From NCBI GenBank assembly GCA_041687295.1, contig JAWLCG010000324.1, positions 1-5,874 of the forward strand: a stretch of 5,874 nt of DNA, in the 5' to 3' direction. A program made the translations under genes and the position numbers. Below are positions 1 to 5,676 of this stretch, piece after piece; the stretch's first letter is position 1, and each line of letters opens with the position of its first letter. A model generated the notes under the pieces. It was not told the DNA's origin. It did no database searches and saw nothing but the letters and a program-made list of their open reading frames with translations. This DNA is from JAWLCG01 sp041687295. Its GTDB lineage: Bacteria; Planctomycetota; Phycisphaerae; SM23-33; FEN-1343.

Positions 1-64
1 CGGACGCAGTCCGGCTGGGGGAGGCTGTCCGATGAGGCGCTTCTTCCCAGCCGGACTGCGTCCG
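1..64. repeat. Perfect 19-bp inverted repeat (large hairpin), probably cut by the window edge
   Basis: Bases 1-19 (cggacgcagtccggctggg) are the exact reverse complement of bases 46-64, with a 26-base spacer. Two G-T wobble positions could extend the stem inward in RNA. No T-run follows the right arm, so this does not look like a standard intrinsic terminator, although it could end the transcript of an unseen upstream gene. The right arm continues into gcctac (65-70). That matches the CCTAC end of the repeat blocks in the later gaps, so the left arm may begin a few bases before the window. It is most likely a member of a dispersed intergenic repeat family. Confidence 0.75.
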
Positions 65-118
65 GCCTACCCGTCTGTCCATTGGACGTGGGCCGCGACG
101 GGAATGGCCCGACCCGAT

Positions 119-142
119 GCCCACGGAAGGCATTCCGTGGGC
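119..142. repeat. 10-bp perfect hairpin with a four-base loop
   Basis: Bases gcccacggaa (119-128) and ttccgtgggc (133-142) are exact reverse complements around a ggca loop. Outer bases ggccc (106-110) and gggcc (145-149) can lengthen the structure across an asymmetric internal loop. There is no T-run after it, so it is more like a repeat module than a terminator. A role in the leader RNA of the downstream gene cannot be excluded. Confidence 0.65.
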
Positions 143-317
143 TTGGGCCGAGCCTCGCTTGCCCGGGGCACCCGGGGCCACGGGTGATCGGCGGGGGCTG
201 TCGAGTTTCTCGGGCGACCCTCTGGGCGCCGCGGGGGCGGGCGGCTATCGTGGCCTGCGCTTGACCGAGACTTGGCCGGCCAGTACCGGCAGGAACCGAC
301 ACGCCAGGGCCTTGCAC

Positions 318-323
318 AGGAGA
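318..323 (+). promoter_or_regulatory. Ribosome binding site fixing the start at base 330
   Basis: AGGAGA lies six bases before the ATG at 330. This is the only strong Shine-Dalgarno match along the open frame. It places the start 71 codons inside the longest possible reading frame, exactly where DUF5060-like sequence begins. Confidence 0.8.
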
Positions 324-329
324 CGACTC

Positions 330-1802
330 ATGGGTCAGCACGTCCAGCAGTGGGGCATCTTCGAGGCCGACTTCGACGGGCCCGCCGAGGGCAACCCCTT
401 CCTCGAGGTCGACTTCGCCGCCACCTTCGCCCAGGGCCATCGCACGGTGGACGTCGAGGGCTTCTACGACGGCGAGGGCACCTACCGCGTCCGCTTCATG
501 CCCGACGAGCCGGGCGAGTGGCGCTTCACCACGCGTTCCAACCGGCCCGCCCTCGACGCCAAGACGGGCAGCTTCGTCTGCACCGCCCCGACGGGCAGCA
601 ACCATGGCCCCGTCCGCGTGGCCGAGCAGTTCCACTTCGCCTACGCCGACGGCACGCACTACTCGAACATCGGCACGACCTGCTACGGCTGGGTGCACCA
701 GGACCCGGCCATCGTCGAGCAGACGCTGGCGACGCTGGCCGAGGCGCCGTTCAACAAGATCCGCATGTGCGTCTTTCCCAAGGCCTACCGCTGGAACGAG
801 AACGAGCCGCAGTTCCACGCCTTCGAGGTGTTGGAGGAAGGCCCCACCCGCTGGGACGGCCGATGGGACAACAGCGGCGACGCCCAGTGGCGGCTGGACT
901 GGGAGCGGTTCGTGCCCGGGCACTTCCGCAACGTCGAGACCCGCGTGGGGCAGCTGCGCGAGCTGGGCATCGAGGCCGACCTGATCCTCTTCCACCCCTA
1001 CGACCGCTGGGGCTACTCCAAGATGCCGCCCGAGGCCGAGGACCGCTACCTCCGCTACGTCTGCGCGCGGCTGGCGAGCTACCGCAACGTGTGGTGGTCG
1101 TTCGCCAACGAGTGGGACCTGCTGCGCAACAAGACCGTCGAGGACTGGGAGCGCTACGCCCGCGTCGTCCGCCGGCACGACCCCTACGATCACCTGCGGG
1201 GCATCCACCAGTGCCACCGCCTCTACGACCACGGCCGGCCCTGGGTGACGCACGTGAGCTACCAGGGCGGCCCCGACCAGGTCAGCCGCCTGCGGAAGGA
1301 CTACGGCAAGCCCGTCGTCGTCGACGAGTGCTGCTACGAGGGCGACGTGCCCAACGGCTGGGGCAACATCAGCGCCGCGGAGATGACCCACCGCTTCTGG
1401 CTGGCGACGTGCCTGGGCGGCTACTGCGGCCACGGCGAGACCTACCTGCACCCCCAGGACATCCTGTGGTGGGGCAAGGGCGGCACGCTGCACGGCCAGA
1501 GCCCCGCGCGGATCGCCTTCCTGCGGCGGATCGTCGAGCAGGGCAGCGGCGGCTTTGAGCCCTGCAACGTCCACGGGCACATGGCCGTCGCCCGCGGCGA
1601 GCGGGAGATCCTGATCTTCACCCACAACCACCAGCCCCGCGTGCTCGAGGCCAAGCTGCCCGAGGGCCGATCGTACAGTGTCGAGGTGATCGACCCGTGG
1701 GCGATGACCGTCGACAAACGGCCCGGCCAGCACAGCGGCGACATCGCCATCGAGATGCCCGTCCAGCCCTACATGGTCGTTCGGGCGGTGGAGATCGAGT
1801 AG
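330..1802 (+). CDS. DUF5060/DUF4038-like glycoside hydrolase with DUF5605-like tail
   Basis: A predicted retaining glycosidase of 490 residues; the substrate is unknown. Domains seen: an N-terminal DUF5060 beta-sandwich (about 5-88, with VEGFYDGEGTYRVRF and PGEWRF), a TIM barrel of the DUF4038/clan-A type (about 98-400), and a C-terminal DUF5605-like beta domain (about 405-490, with EVIDPWAMTV and QPYMVVR). Barrel motifs are GTTCYGW (115-121), FHPYDRWG (221-228), WWSFANEW (255-262), HVSY (308-311), KPVVVDECCYEG (327-338) and GHGET (367-371). By clan-A logic, Asn260-Glu261 supplies the acid/base and Glu333 the nucleophile. The start is set by AGGAGA at 318-323. No signal peptide is seen, so a cytoplasmic enzyme is inferred. 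The next gene encodes a diverged enzyme with the same N-terminal domain, 80 bases downstream, and the two may be co-transcribed. Two adjacent cysteines (334-335) follow the predicted nucleophile, which is unusual. The family call is solid; the specificity is not determined. Confidence 0.88.
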   Translation: MGQHVQQWGIFEADFDGPAEGNPFLEVDFAATFAQGHRTVDVEGFYDGEGTYRVRFMPDEPGEWRFTTRSNRPALDAKTGSFVCTAPTGSNHGPVRVAEQFHFAYADGTHYSNIGTTCYGWVHQDPAIVEQTLATLAEAPFNKIRMCVFPKAYRWNENEPQFHAFEVLEEGPTRWDGRWDNSGDAQWRLDWERFVPGHFRNVETRVGQLRELGIEADLILFHPYDRWGYSKMPPEAEDRYLRYVCARLASYRNVWWSFANEWDLLRNKTVEDWERYARVVRRHDPYDHLRGIHQCHRLYDHGRPWVTHVSYQGGPDQVSRLRKDYGKPVVVDECCYEGDVPNGWGNISAAEMTHRFWLATCLGGYCGHGETYLHPQDILWWGKGGTLHGQSPARIAFLRRIVEQGSGGFEPCNVHGHMAVARGEREILIFTHNHQPRVLEAKLPEGRSYSVEVIDPWAMTVDKRPGQHSGDIAIEMPVQPYMVVRAVEIE

Positions 1803-1865
1803 GGCGGGCAGGGCCCGCCGCGGTGGCGCCCGACGCCATCGACGGCGGGCAATTGCCCGCCCTAC
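1799..1865. repeat. 67-base imperfect hairpin beginning on the stop codon of the first hydrolase gene
   Basis: The outer arms gtagggcgggca (1799-1810) and tgcccgccctac (1854-1865) are perfect 12-bp reverse complements. Inside them, gcccgccg (1813-1820) pairs with cggcgggc (1843-1850), and tggcg (1824-1828) pairs with cgcca (1834-1838). The whole block can therefore fold as one interrupted stem. An alternative fold also exists, the 18-base palindrome ggcgggcaattgcccgcc at 1844-1861. The left arm includes the TAG stop codon. The block has GTAGG/CCTAC ends like the larger repeat block in the next gap. No T-run follows, so it may be an intergenic repeat, an mRNA-stabilising hairpin, or both. Confidence 0.75.
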
Positions 1866-1870
1866 CAGAC

Positions 1871-1875
1871 AGGAG
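1871..1875 (+). promoter_or_regulatory. Ribosome binding site fixing the start at base 1883
   Basis: AGGAG sits seven bases before the ATG at 1883 and directly after the 1799-1865 hairpin. The open frame begins 62 codons earlier, but that extension crosses the end of the upstream gene and the hairpin, so the start at 1883 is preferred. Confidence 0.8.
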
Positions 1876-1882
1876 CAGAGCG

Positions 1883-3436
1883 ATGGGCAGAGCTGAGCAG
1901 GCCCGGCAGTGGCGGGTGACCGAGCTGAGCTTCACGGCCGAGCGGGAGTACGCCGACCCGTTCGACTACACCACCACGCGGCTGGTGGCGGCCTTTGAGG
2001 GTCCCGGCGGGCAGTCGGTCGAGGTGCCCGGCTTCTGGGACGGCGGGCGGCAGTGGCGGGTGCGTTTCACGCCGACGGCCCCGGGGCGGTGGACCTGGCG
2101 GACGCGCTTCAGCCACGCCGACGCGGGCCTGGCCGGCCAGGCCGGTGAGTTGTCGGCCGAGCCGCCCGCCGACGACGCCCACGCCCTGCATCGCCACGGC
2201 GGGCTGCTGCGCGTCAGCGACGACGGACGCTACCTGACGCACACGGACGGGACGCCCTTCTTCTACCTGGCCGACACGTGGTGGGCGGGCCCGGGGCCCA
2301 AGGTCACCGTCGAGGTCTTCCGGGCCTGCGTCGAGGCCCGCCTCGCCCAGGGGTACACGGCCTTCCAGGCCCACGGCCATCGCGGCCTGACCGAGGAGGG
2401 GCCCGGGGCGTTCGAGTCGGTGCAGGCGGCCTCGCCCGAGGCCCTTGACTACTGGCGCGGCGTCGACGCCTACTACGCCTACGCCGACGCCCGCGGCCTG
2501 CTGGGCGTGACGGGCTTCTTCGGCGCCTGGTCGATGCGCGACTACGACGACGAGAACCACCGCCGCCTCTGGCACTACTACCTCGCCCGCTGCGGGGCGT
2601 ACCCCATCACCTTTCTGGTCACGCAGGAGTACAACCAGAAGGTCGGCCCCAACAAGGACGCCGACTTCGACGACCGCTACATGGCCCTGGCCGCCTTCAT
2701 CAAGGACCACGACCCCTACAACCGGGCCATGACCATCCACCCCTGGGCCTTCACCGTCGAGAACCGCAAGGCCTGGGACGAGCCGTGGTGCGACTTCCGC
2801 ATGGTCCAGGCGGGCCACTGGGGCTACCGGCAGCCCGACGACTACTACGGAGTCTACTTCCGCCAGCCCACCCGCCCGCTGCTGGAGAGCGAGGCCAACT
2901 ACGAGGGCTTCCGCAAGGACGACTTCTCCGCCGACGCCGCGTGCATCCGCCGCGTGGCGTACATGGCCATCCAGTGCGGCAGCTTCGGCTTCGGCTACGG
3001 GGCGCAGGGGCTCTACGGCGGCGTCGTCGACAAGGCCGACCCCGGCCCGACGGCCCGCTGGGGCCCGGTGCTCACCTGGGACGAGGGCCTCGCCCTGCCC
3101 GGCGGGGCCCAGATGCAGCACCTGCGGGCCTGCTATGAGTCGGTGGCGTGGTGGACCCTCCAGCCCCGGCCCGGGGCGGTGTTCGACCACCCCGAGGTGC
3201 TCGTCAAGGCCGCCGACGACGGCACGGCCCTGGTGTGGTTCCCGCCCGGCCTGGCCCCCGACGCGCCGGCCCGGATGATCGGCCCGGACTGGCTGGCCGG
3301 CCGATACTCGGCCCAATGGTTCGACACCCGCACCGGCCAGCGCACCGACGCGGGCCCCCTCGCCGCCGAGGGCCCCGAGCTGCCCCTGCCCGGCCGCCCC
3401 GACAAGCAGGATTGGATGCTCATCCTCCGCCCGTAG
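1883..3436 (+). CDS. DUF5060/DUF4038 apiosidase-like glycoside hydrolase
   Basis: A predicted glycosidase of 517 residues, related to the apiosidase-like (DUF4038, GH140-like) group; the substrate is not determined. Domains seen: DUF5060 (about 9-95, with VEVPGFWDGG, WRVRFTP and PGRWTWRTRF), a DUF4038 barrel (about 107-425), and a Put_collagen-binding-like beta domain (about 430-517, with WFDTRTGQ and a DWMLIL end). Barrel motifs are FFYLADTWW (126-134), QAHGHRG (162-168), FLVTQEYN (244-251), IHPW (285-288), GHWGY (311-315) and LLESEANYEG (333-342). Glu337 is the likely nucleophile. Its E-x-x-Y-E-G motif is shared with the upstream enzyme, where Glu333 takes the same place. Glu249 is the candidate acid/base, but it is preceded by Gln where clan A normally has Asn. 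AGGAG at 1871-1875 supports the start. There is no signal peptide, so a cytoplasmic location is inferred. The family call is secure; GH140 membership and activity are inference. Confidence 0.87.
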   Translation: MGRAEQARQWRVTELSFTAEREYADPFDYTTTRLVAAFEGPGGQSVEVPGFWDGGRQWRVRFTPTAPGRWTWRTRFSHADAGLAGQAGELSAEPPADDAHALHRHGGLLRVSDDGRYLTHTDGTPFFYLADTWWAGPGPKVTVEVFRACVEARLAQGYTAFQAHGHRGLTEEGPGAFESVQAASPEALDYWRGVDAYYAYADARGLLGVTGFFGAWSMRDYDDENHRRLWHYYLARCGAYPITFLVTQEYNQKVGPNKDADFDDRYMALAAFIKDHDPYNRAMTIHPWAFTVENRKAWDEPWCDFRMVQAGHWGYRQPDDYYGVYFRQPTRPLLESEANYEGFRKDDFSADAACIRRVAYMAIQCGSFGFGYGAQGLYGGVVDKADPGPTARWGPVLTWDEGLALPGGAQMQHLRACYESVAWWTLQPRPGAVFDHPEVLVKAADDGTALVWFPPGLAPDAPARMIGPDWLAGRYSAQWFDTRTGQRTDAGPLAAEGPELPLPGRPDKQDWMLILRP

Positions 3437-3452
3437 ACAGGCCGAGCCGTAG

Positions 3453-3479
3453 GCCGGGTCGAGCGGAGCGAGACCCGGC
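3453..3479. repeat. 8-bp hairpin module, gccgggtc/gacccggc
   Basis: Two perfect 8-bp arms flank an 11-base loop (gagcggagcga). It lies 16 bases after the stop codon of the second hydrolase gene and is not followed by a T-run. I recall very similar gccgggtc-gagcg-gacccggc elements between planctomycete genes. That is memory, not a search. Confidence 0.65.
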
Positions 3480-3517
3480 AACGAGGGCGCCAGGCGCCAC
3501 GGCCTGCCCCTATATAG

Positions 3518-3535
3518 CCCCGGGCTTGCCCGGGG
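3518..3535. repeat. Near-perfect palindrome ccccgggc-tt-gcccgggg
   Basis: Eight-base arms are separated by only two bases; as RNA the stem would be 7 bp with a cttg loop. The right part, cttgcccgggg (3525-3535), recurs exactly at 158-168 upstream of the first hydrolase gene, which supports a shared repeat module. It is followed by tcttc, too weak for a confident terminator call. Confidence 0.6.
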
Positions 3536-3582
3536 TCTTCGATCGCGGAGAACCAGACCGCAGGCTCCACCGCCTCCGAAGG

Positions 3583-3613
3583 TGGGACGCCGCCCCTGCG
3601 GGGCTCTGTCCCA
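3583..3613. repeat. Nested hairpin tgggac/gtccca with inner gcccc/ggggc stem
   Basis: The outer arms tgggac (3583-3588) and gtccca (3608-3613) enclose a symmetric 3x3 internal loop, and then an inner 5-bp stem (3592-3596 with 3600-3604) with a tgc loop. An alternative stem, ccacc (3567-3571) with ggtgg (3581-3585), competes with the left arm. The structure ends 17 bases before the ribosome binding site of the next gene, so a leader-RNA effect is possible but unproven. Confidence 0.6.
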
Positions 3614-3630
3614 GCCTACGAGGGCGTAAT

Positions 3631-3635
3631 AAGGA
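3631..3635 (+). promoter_or_regulatory. Ribosome binding site choosing the ATG at 3643 over 3637
   Basis: AAGGA is one base from the ATG at 3637, too close to work normally. It is seven bases from the in-frame ATG at 3643, a standard spacing. The site lies in a short AT-rich patch (taataaggatatg) in otherwise GC-rich DNA. The two starts differ by only two residues. Confidence 0.7.
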
Positions 3636-3642
3636 TATGTCG

Positions 3643-5574
3643 ATGAGCAGTTTCTCCCGTGAGCCCTACGGCACCTACGATCAGCGGCGGCTGGAGTACC
3701 TGGCCTTCGCGGCCGGCCATGAGTTCCAGGCCCTGCCGGCCGACTGGAAGCCCACCGGCCCGCGCGAACCGGCCAGCCAGCGGGTGCGGGGGCCGGCCTT
3801 CGTGGCGGTCTTCCCGCCGATCGCCCGCTTCGAGCGGGGCCTGGCCCTGGACGAGCGGCCCGTGTTGGACGCGGTCGACTTCGTCGAGGCGGGCCTGGAC
3901 TGCATGGACTTCGCCCTGGGCGGCCTGCTGCGCCTGCTGGGCCGCCACGGCCAGGACCCGCTGCTGAGCCCGGCCCTGCGGGGGCGCATCGAGCAGGCCC
4001 TCACCCGCATCGCCTACTGGTGCGACGAGCCGGGCAGCCCGCCGGTCTGCTGGCACACCGAGAACCACCAGGGGCTCTGGCACAGCGCCGAGCTGCTGGC
4101 CGGCGAGCGGCTGCCCGAGGCCCGCTTCGGCCAGGCCGGTCTGACCGGCCGACAGCACGCCGACCTCGCCCGCGGGCGGCTGGACGCCTGGCTGCACTGG
4201 CGCGAACGGCTGGGCTGGTGCGAGTGGCTCAGCAACTGCTACTACACCGAAGACATCCTGGCCCTGTGCAACCTGCACGACTTCGCCGCCGACGCCTTGC
4301 TCCGCCGACGGGCTGGAATGCTGCTGGACCGGCTGATGCTCGAGATCGCCCTGCACGCCCATCGCGGCGTGATGGGCTGCCCCCACGGACGCACCTACGC
4401 CAACCAGATCCTCGCCCCGGCCCAGGAGGGTACCAGCCCCATCAGCCGACTGCTCTCGGGCATGGGCGGCTGGGGCTCGGCCAGCAACCCCGGCGCGATC
4501 GCCCTGGCCACCAGCGAGTATCAGCCGCCGGCGGCGATCCTGGCCGTCGCCGCCGACACCGGGCCCGTCGAGGTCTGCCAGCGCAGCAGCATCGACCCCC
4601 AGGACGCCGAGGCCCACGGCCTGCGCTACGATAGCGAGACCGACAACCGCTACTTCGCCGCCTTGCACGCGATGTACCACCCCGCCGTCGCCCCGACCAC
4701 GCGGGCCGTGCAGGACCGCACGGGACTCTACTGGCTGAACCCCGACTTCGCCGAGTACCTTCGGCAGCTCGCCGAGGCCGGCGGCGACTGGGTGGCCACG
4801 GGCATGGACAAGTTCCTGCTCAGCGAGGCCAACGTCCGCACCTTCAAGACGCCGCACTACGCCCTCAGCAGCGCCCAGAGCTTTCGGCCCGGCGGGCACG
4901 GGTTCCAGCAGCACATCTGGCAGGCGACGCTCGACGAGCGGGCCCTCGTCTTCACCAACACACCGCTGAGCGACGGCGAGTGGAACGGCTACCCGGCCTG
5001 CTTCGCCGCCAACTTCGTCCTGCCCCGCGTCGGGCAGGTCCGCAACGTGCTGATCGCCATCCACCGCGTGCCGGACGCGCACTGGTGCGCCTCGCACGCC
5101 CACTGGCCGCGCGAGAGCTTCGACGAAGTCGTCGAGCGCGACGGCTGGGTGCTGGGGCGCCGGGGCGATGGGTTCGTCGCCCTCTACTCGCAGCACCCGG
5201 CCGAGTGGCACGAGCTCGAGCGCGGCCGGTGGCGCGGCTGGGCGTGGCGGACCGAGGCCCGCGACAATGCGTGGATCTGCGAGATGGGCTCAGCCGAGCA
5301 GTGGGGCAGCTTCGGGGCCTTCTGCGAGGCGGTGTCGGCGGCCCCGCTGGCGTTCGACGGCGGGCGCGTCCGCTACGGGTCGCCCTCGCTGGGCCCGGTG
5401 GAGTTCGGCTGGGCCGGCCCGCTGACGCACCAGGGCCGCGACGTGCCGCTCCGCTTCGCCCATCGCTACGCCGCCCCGGGCCTGGCCGCCGACGCCGACG
5501 GCCTGCACCTCACCGTCGAACAGGCCGGCCATCGCCTCGAGCTGGACTTCGAACGCCACACCCGCCATCCGTAG
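3643..5574 (+). CDS. Uncharacterised 643-residue protein, possible alpha-toroid polysaccharide lyase-like enzyme
   Basis: I do not recognise a named family with a known activity. The first two-thirds (about 65-400) is rich in amphipathic helices with aromatic and charged motifs, including WHTENHQGLWHSAELLAGE (137-155), WCEWLSNCYYTEDILAL (192-208) and LLSGMGGWGSASNPGA (270-285). The last third (about 400-643) looks beta-rich, with LSSAQSF (408-414), FQQHIWQATL (421-430), VFTNTP (436-441) and LPRVGQ (460-465). This order resembles (alpha/alpha) toroid plus beta-sheet lyases of the heparinase II/III and alginate lyase type. The Asn141-His142 pair and Tyr200/Tyr201 are spaced roughly as the catalytic Asn-His and Tyr in PL5 and PL17 enzymes, as I recall them. 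This is inference, and a glycosidase or isomerase on the same fold is possible. There is no signal peptide. The start is ATG 3643, by AAGGA at 3631-3635. The gene sits between a hydrolase pair and a sugar isomerase-like gene, which supports a carbohydrate role. Confidence 0.75.
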   Translation: MSSFSREPYGTYDQRRLEYLAFAAGHEFQALPADWKPTGPREPASQRVRGPAFVAVFPPIARFERGLALDERPVLDAVDFVEAGLDCMDFALGGLLRLLGRHGQDPLLSPALRGRIEQALTRIAYWCDEPGSPPVCWHTENHQGLWHSAELLAGERLPEARFGQAGLTGRQHADLARGRLDAWLHWRERLGWCEWLSNCYYTEDILALCNLHDFAADALLRRRAGMLLDRLMLEIALHAHRGVMGCPHGRTYANQILAPAQEGTSPISRLLSGMGGWGSASNPGAIALATSEYQPPAAILAVAADTGPVEVCQRSSIDPQDAEAHGLRYDSETDNRYFAALHAMYHPAVAPTTRAVQDRTGLYWLNPDFAEYLRQLAEAGGDWVATGMDKFLLSEANVRTFKTPHYALSSAQSFRPGGHGFQQHIWQATLDERALVFTNTPLSDGEWNGYPACFAANFVLPRVGQVRNVLIAIHRVPDAHWCASHAHWPRESFDEVVERDGWVLGRRGDGFVALYSQHPAEWHELERGRWRGWAWRTEARDNAWICEMGSAEQWGSFGAFCEAVSAAPLAFDGGRVRYGSPSLGPVEFGWAGPLTHQGRDVPLRFAHRYAAPGLAADADGLHLTVEQAGHRLELDFERHTRHP

Positions 5575-5605
5575 CGTCCCCAAAAAGCAGAAGGCGTCCG
5601 GGTGC

Positions 5606-5630
5606 CGTGGCTACGGCGGTTGTAGCCACG
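5606..5630 (+). terminator. 9-bp hairpin after the toroid-like gene, possible weak terminator
   Basis: The arms cgtggctac (5606-5614) and gtagccacg (5622-5630) are perfect reverse complements around a 7-base loop, followed by tcttt (5631-5635). The position, 31 bases after the stop codon, suits an intrinsic terminator, but the T-run is short and interrupted. It could equally be another intergenic repeat module that allows read-through into the isomerase-like gene. Confidence 0.45.
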
Positions 5631-5643
5631 TCTTTCCGGCGGC

Positions 5644-5662
5644 GTCCGGCCTGCAGCCGGAC
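5644..5662. repeat. 7-bp hairpin just before the isomerase ribosome binding site
   Basis: Arms gtccggc (5644-5650) and gccggac (5656-5662) flank a ctgca loop. The left side lies in gcgtccggcct (5642-5652), which occurs identically at 58-68 beside the first hairpin of the window. The shorter ggcgtccgg at 5641-5649 also recurs at 5593-5601. The stem ends two bases before the AAAGGA ribosome binding site. Confidence 0.55.
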
Positions 5663-5676
5663 CGAAAGGACGAACG

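Larger units (their letters stand above)
65..329. other. Non-coding upstream region of the first hydrolase gene
   Basis: No gene is supported here. The open frame that runs into the hydrolase gene from base 117 gives an Arg/Gly/Pro-rich peptide with neither a DUF5060 nor a signal-peptide character, and no ribosome binding site precedes it. The region holds a hairpin at 119-142, two copies of cccgggg (162-168 and 171-177), a 10-bp palindrome tggccggcca (273-282), and the ribosome binding site of the next gene. I see no convincing sigma-70 promoter: TTGACC at 261-266 lacks a matching -10 element at normal spacing. Confidence 0.6.
3448..3620. repeat. Composite intergenic repeat block bounded by CGTAGGC/GCCTACG
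   Basis: This block fills most of the 206-base gap between the second hydrolase and the toroid-like gene. Its ends, cgtaggc (3448-3454) and gcctacg (3614-3620), are a perfect 7-bp inverted repeat. Inside are at least three hairpin modules: gccgggtc/gacccggc (3453-3460 and 3472-3479), ccccgggc/gcccgggg (3518-3525 and 3528-3535), and a nested stem at 3583-3613. A further ggcgcc-a-ggcgcc pair lies near 3486-3498. TATATA at 3511-3516 is the only AT-rich spot in the block, but it has no recognisable -35 partner. No coding potential is supported. It looks like accumulated repeat modules of the same type as the other gaps. Confidence 0.7.

Noticed and set aside
261..289. Possible sigma-70 promoter, TTGACC then taccgg 17 bases later
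   Set aside because: The -35 match is good, but the -10 hexamer matches the consensus at only two positions, so I do not call a promoter.
117..329. 71-codon N-terminal extension of the first hydrolase
   Set aside because: The sequence is Arg/Gly/Pro-rich and overlaps a hairpin. It has no ribosome binding site, is not a signal peptide, and the domain starts right after the ATG at 330.
1862..3481. 539-residue open frame on the minus strand
   Set aside because: It lies opposite the second hydrolase gene and is a low-complexity Val/Gly/Ala/Arg-rich translation, as expected from GC-rich codon bias. The + strand frame has clear domains and a ribosome binding site.
3511..3516. TATATA as a -10 element for the toroid-like gene
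   Set aside because: No plausible -35 element lies 16-18 bases upstream, and the hexamer is inside the repeat block.
3448..3620. CRISPR array or insertion sequence in the 206-base gap
   Set aside because: The hairpin modules differ from each other and are not regularly spaced direct repeats, and no transposase frame is present.
3148..3642. 165-codon N-terminal extension of the 643-residue protein
   Set aside because: It overlaps the second hydrolase gene in another frame and then the repeat block. Its composition is Arg/Pro/Gly-rich, and a good ribosome binding site exists for the start at 3643.
3616..5211. 531-residue open frame on the minus strand
   Set aside because: This is the antisense shadow of the 643-residue gene: Gly/Val/Ala/Gln-rich, with no recognisable domain.
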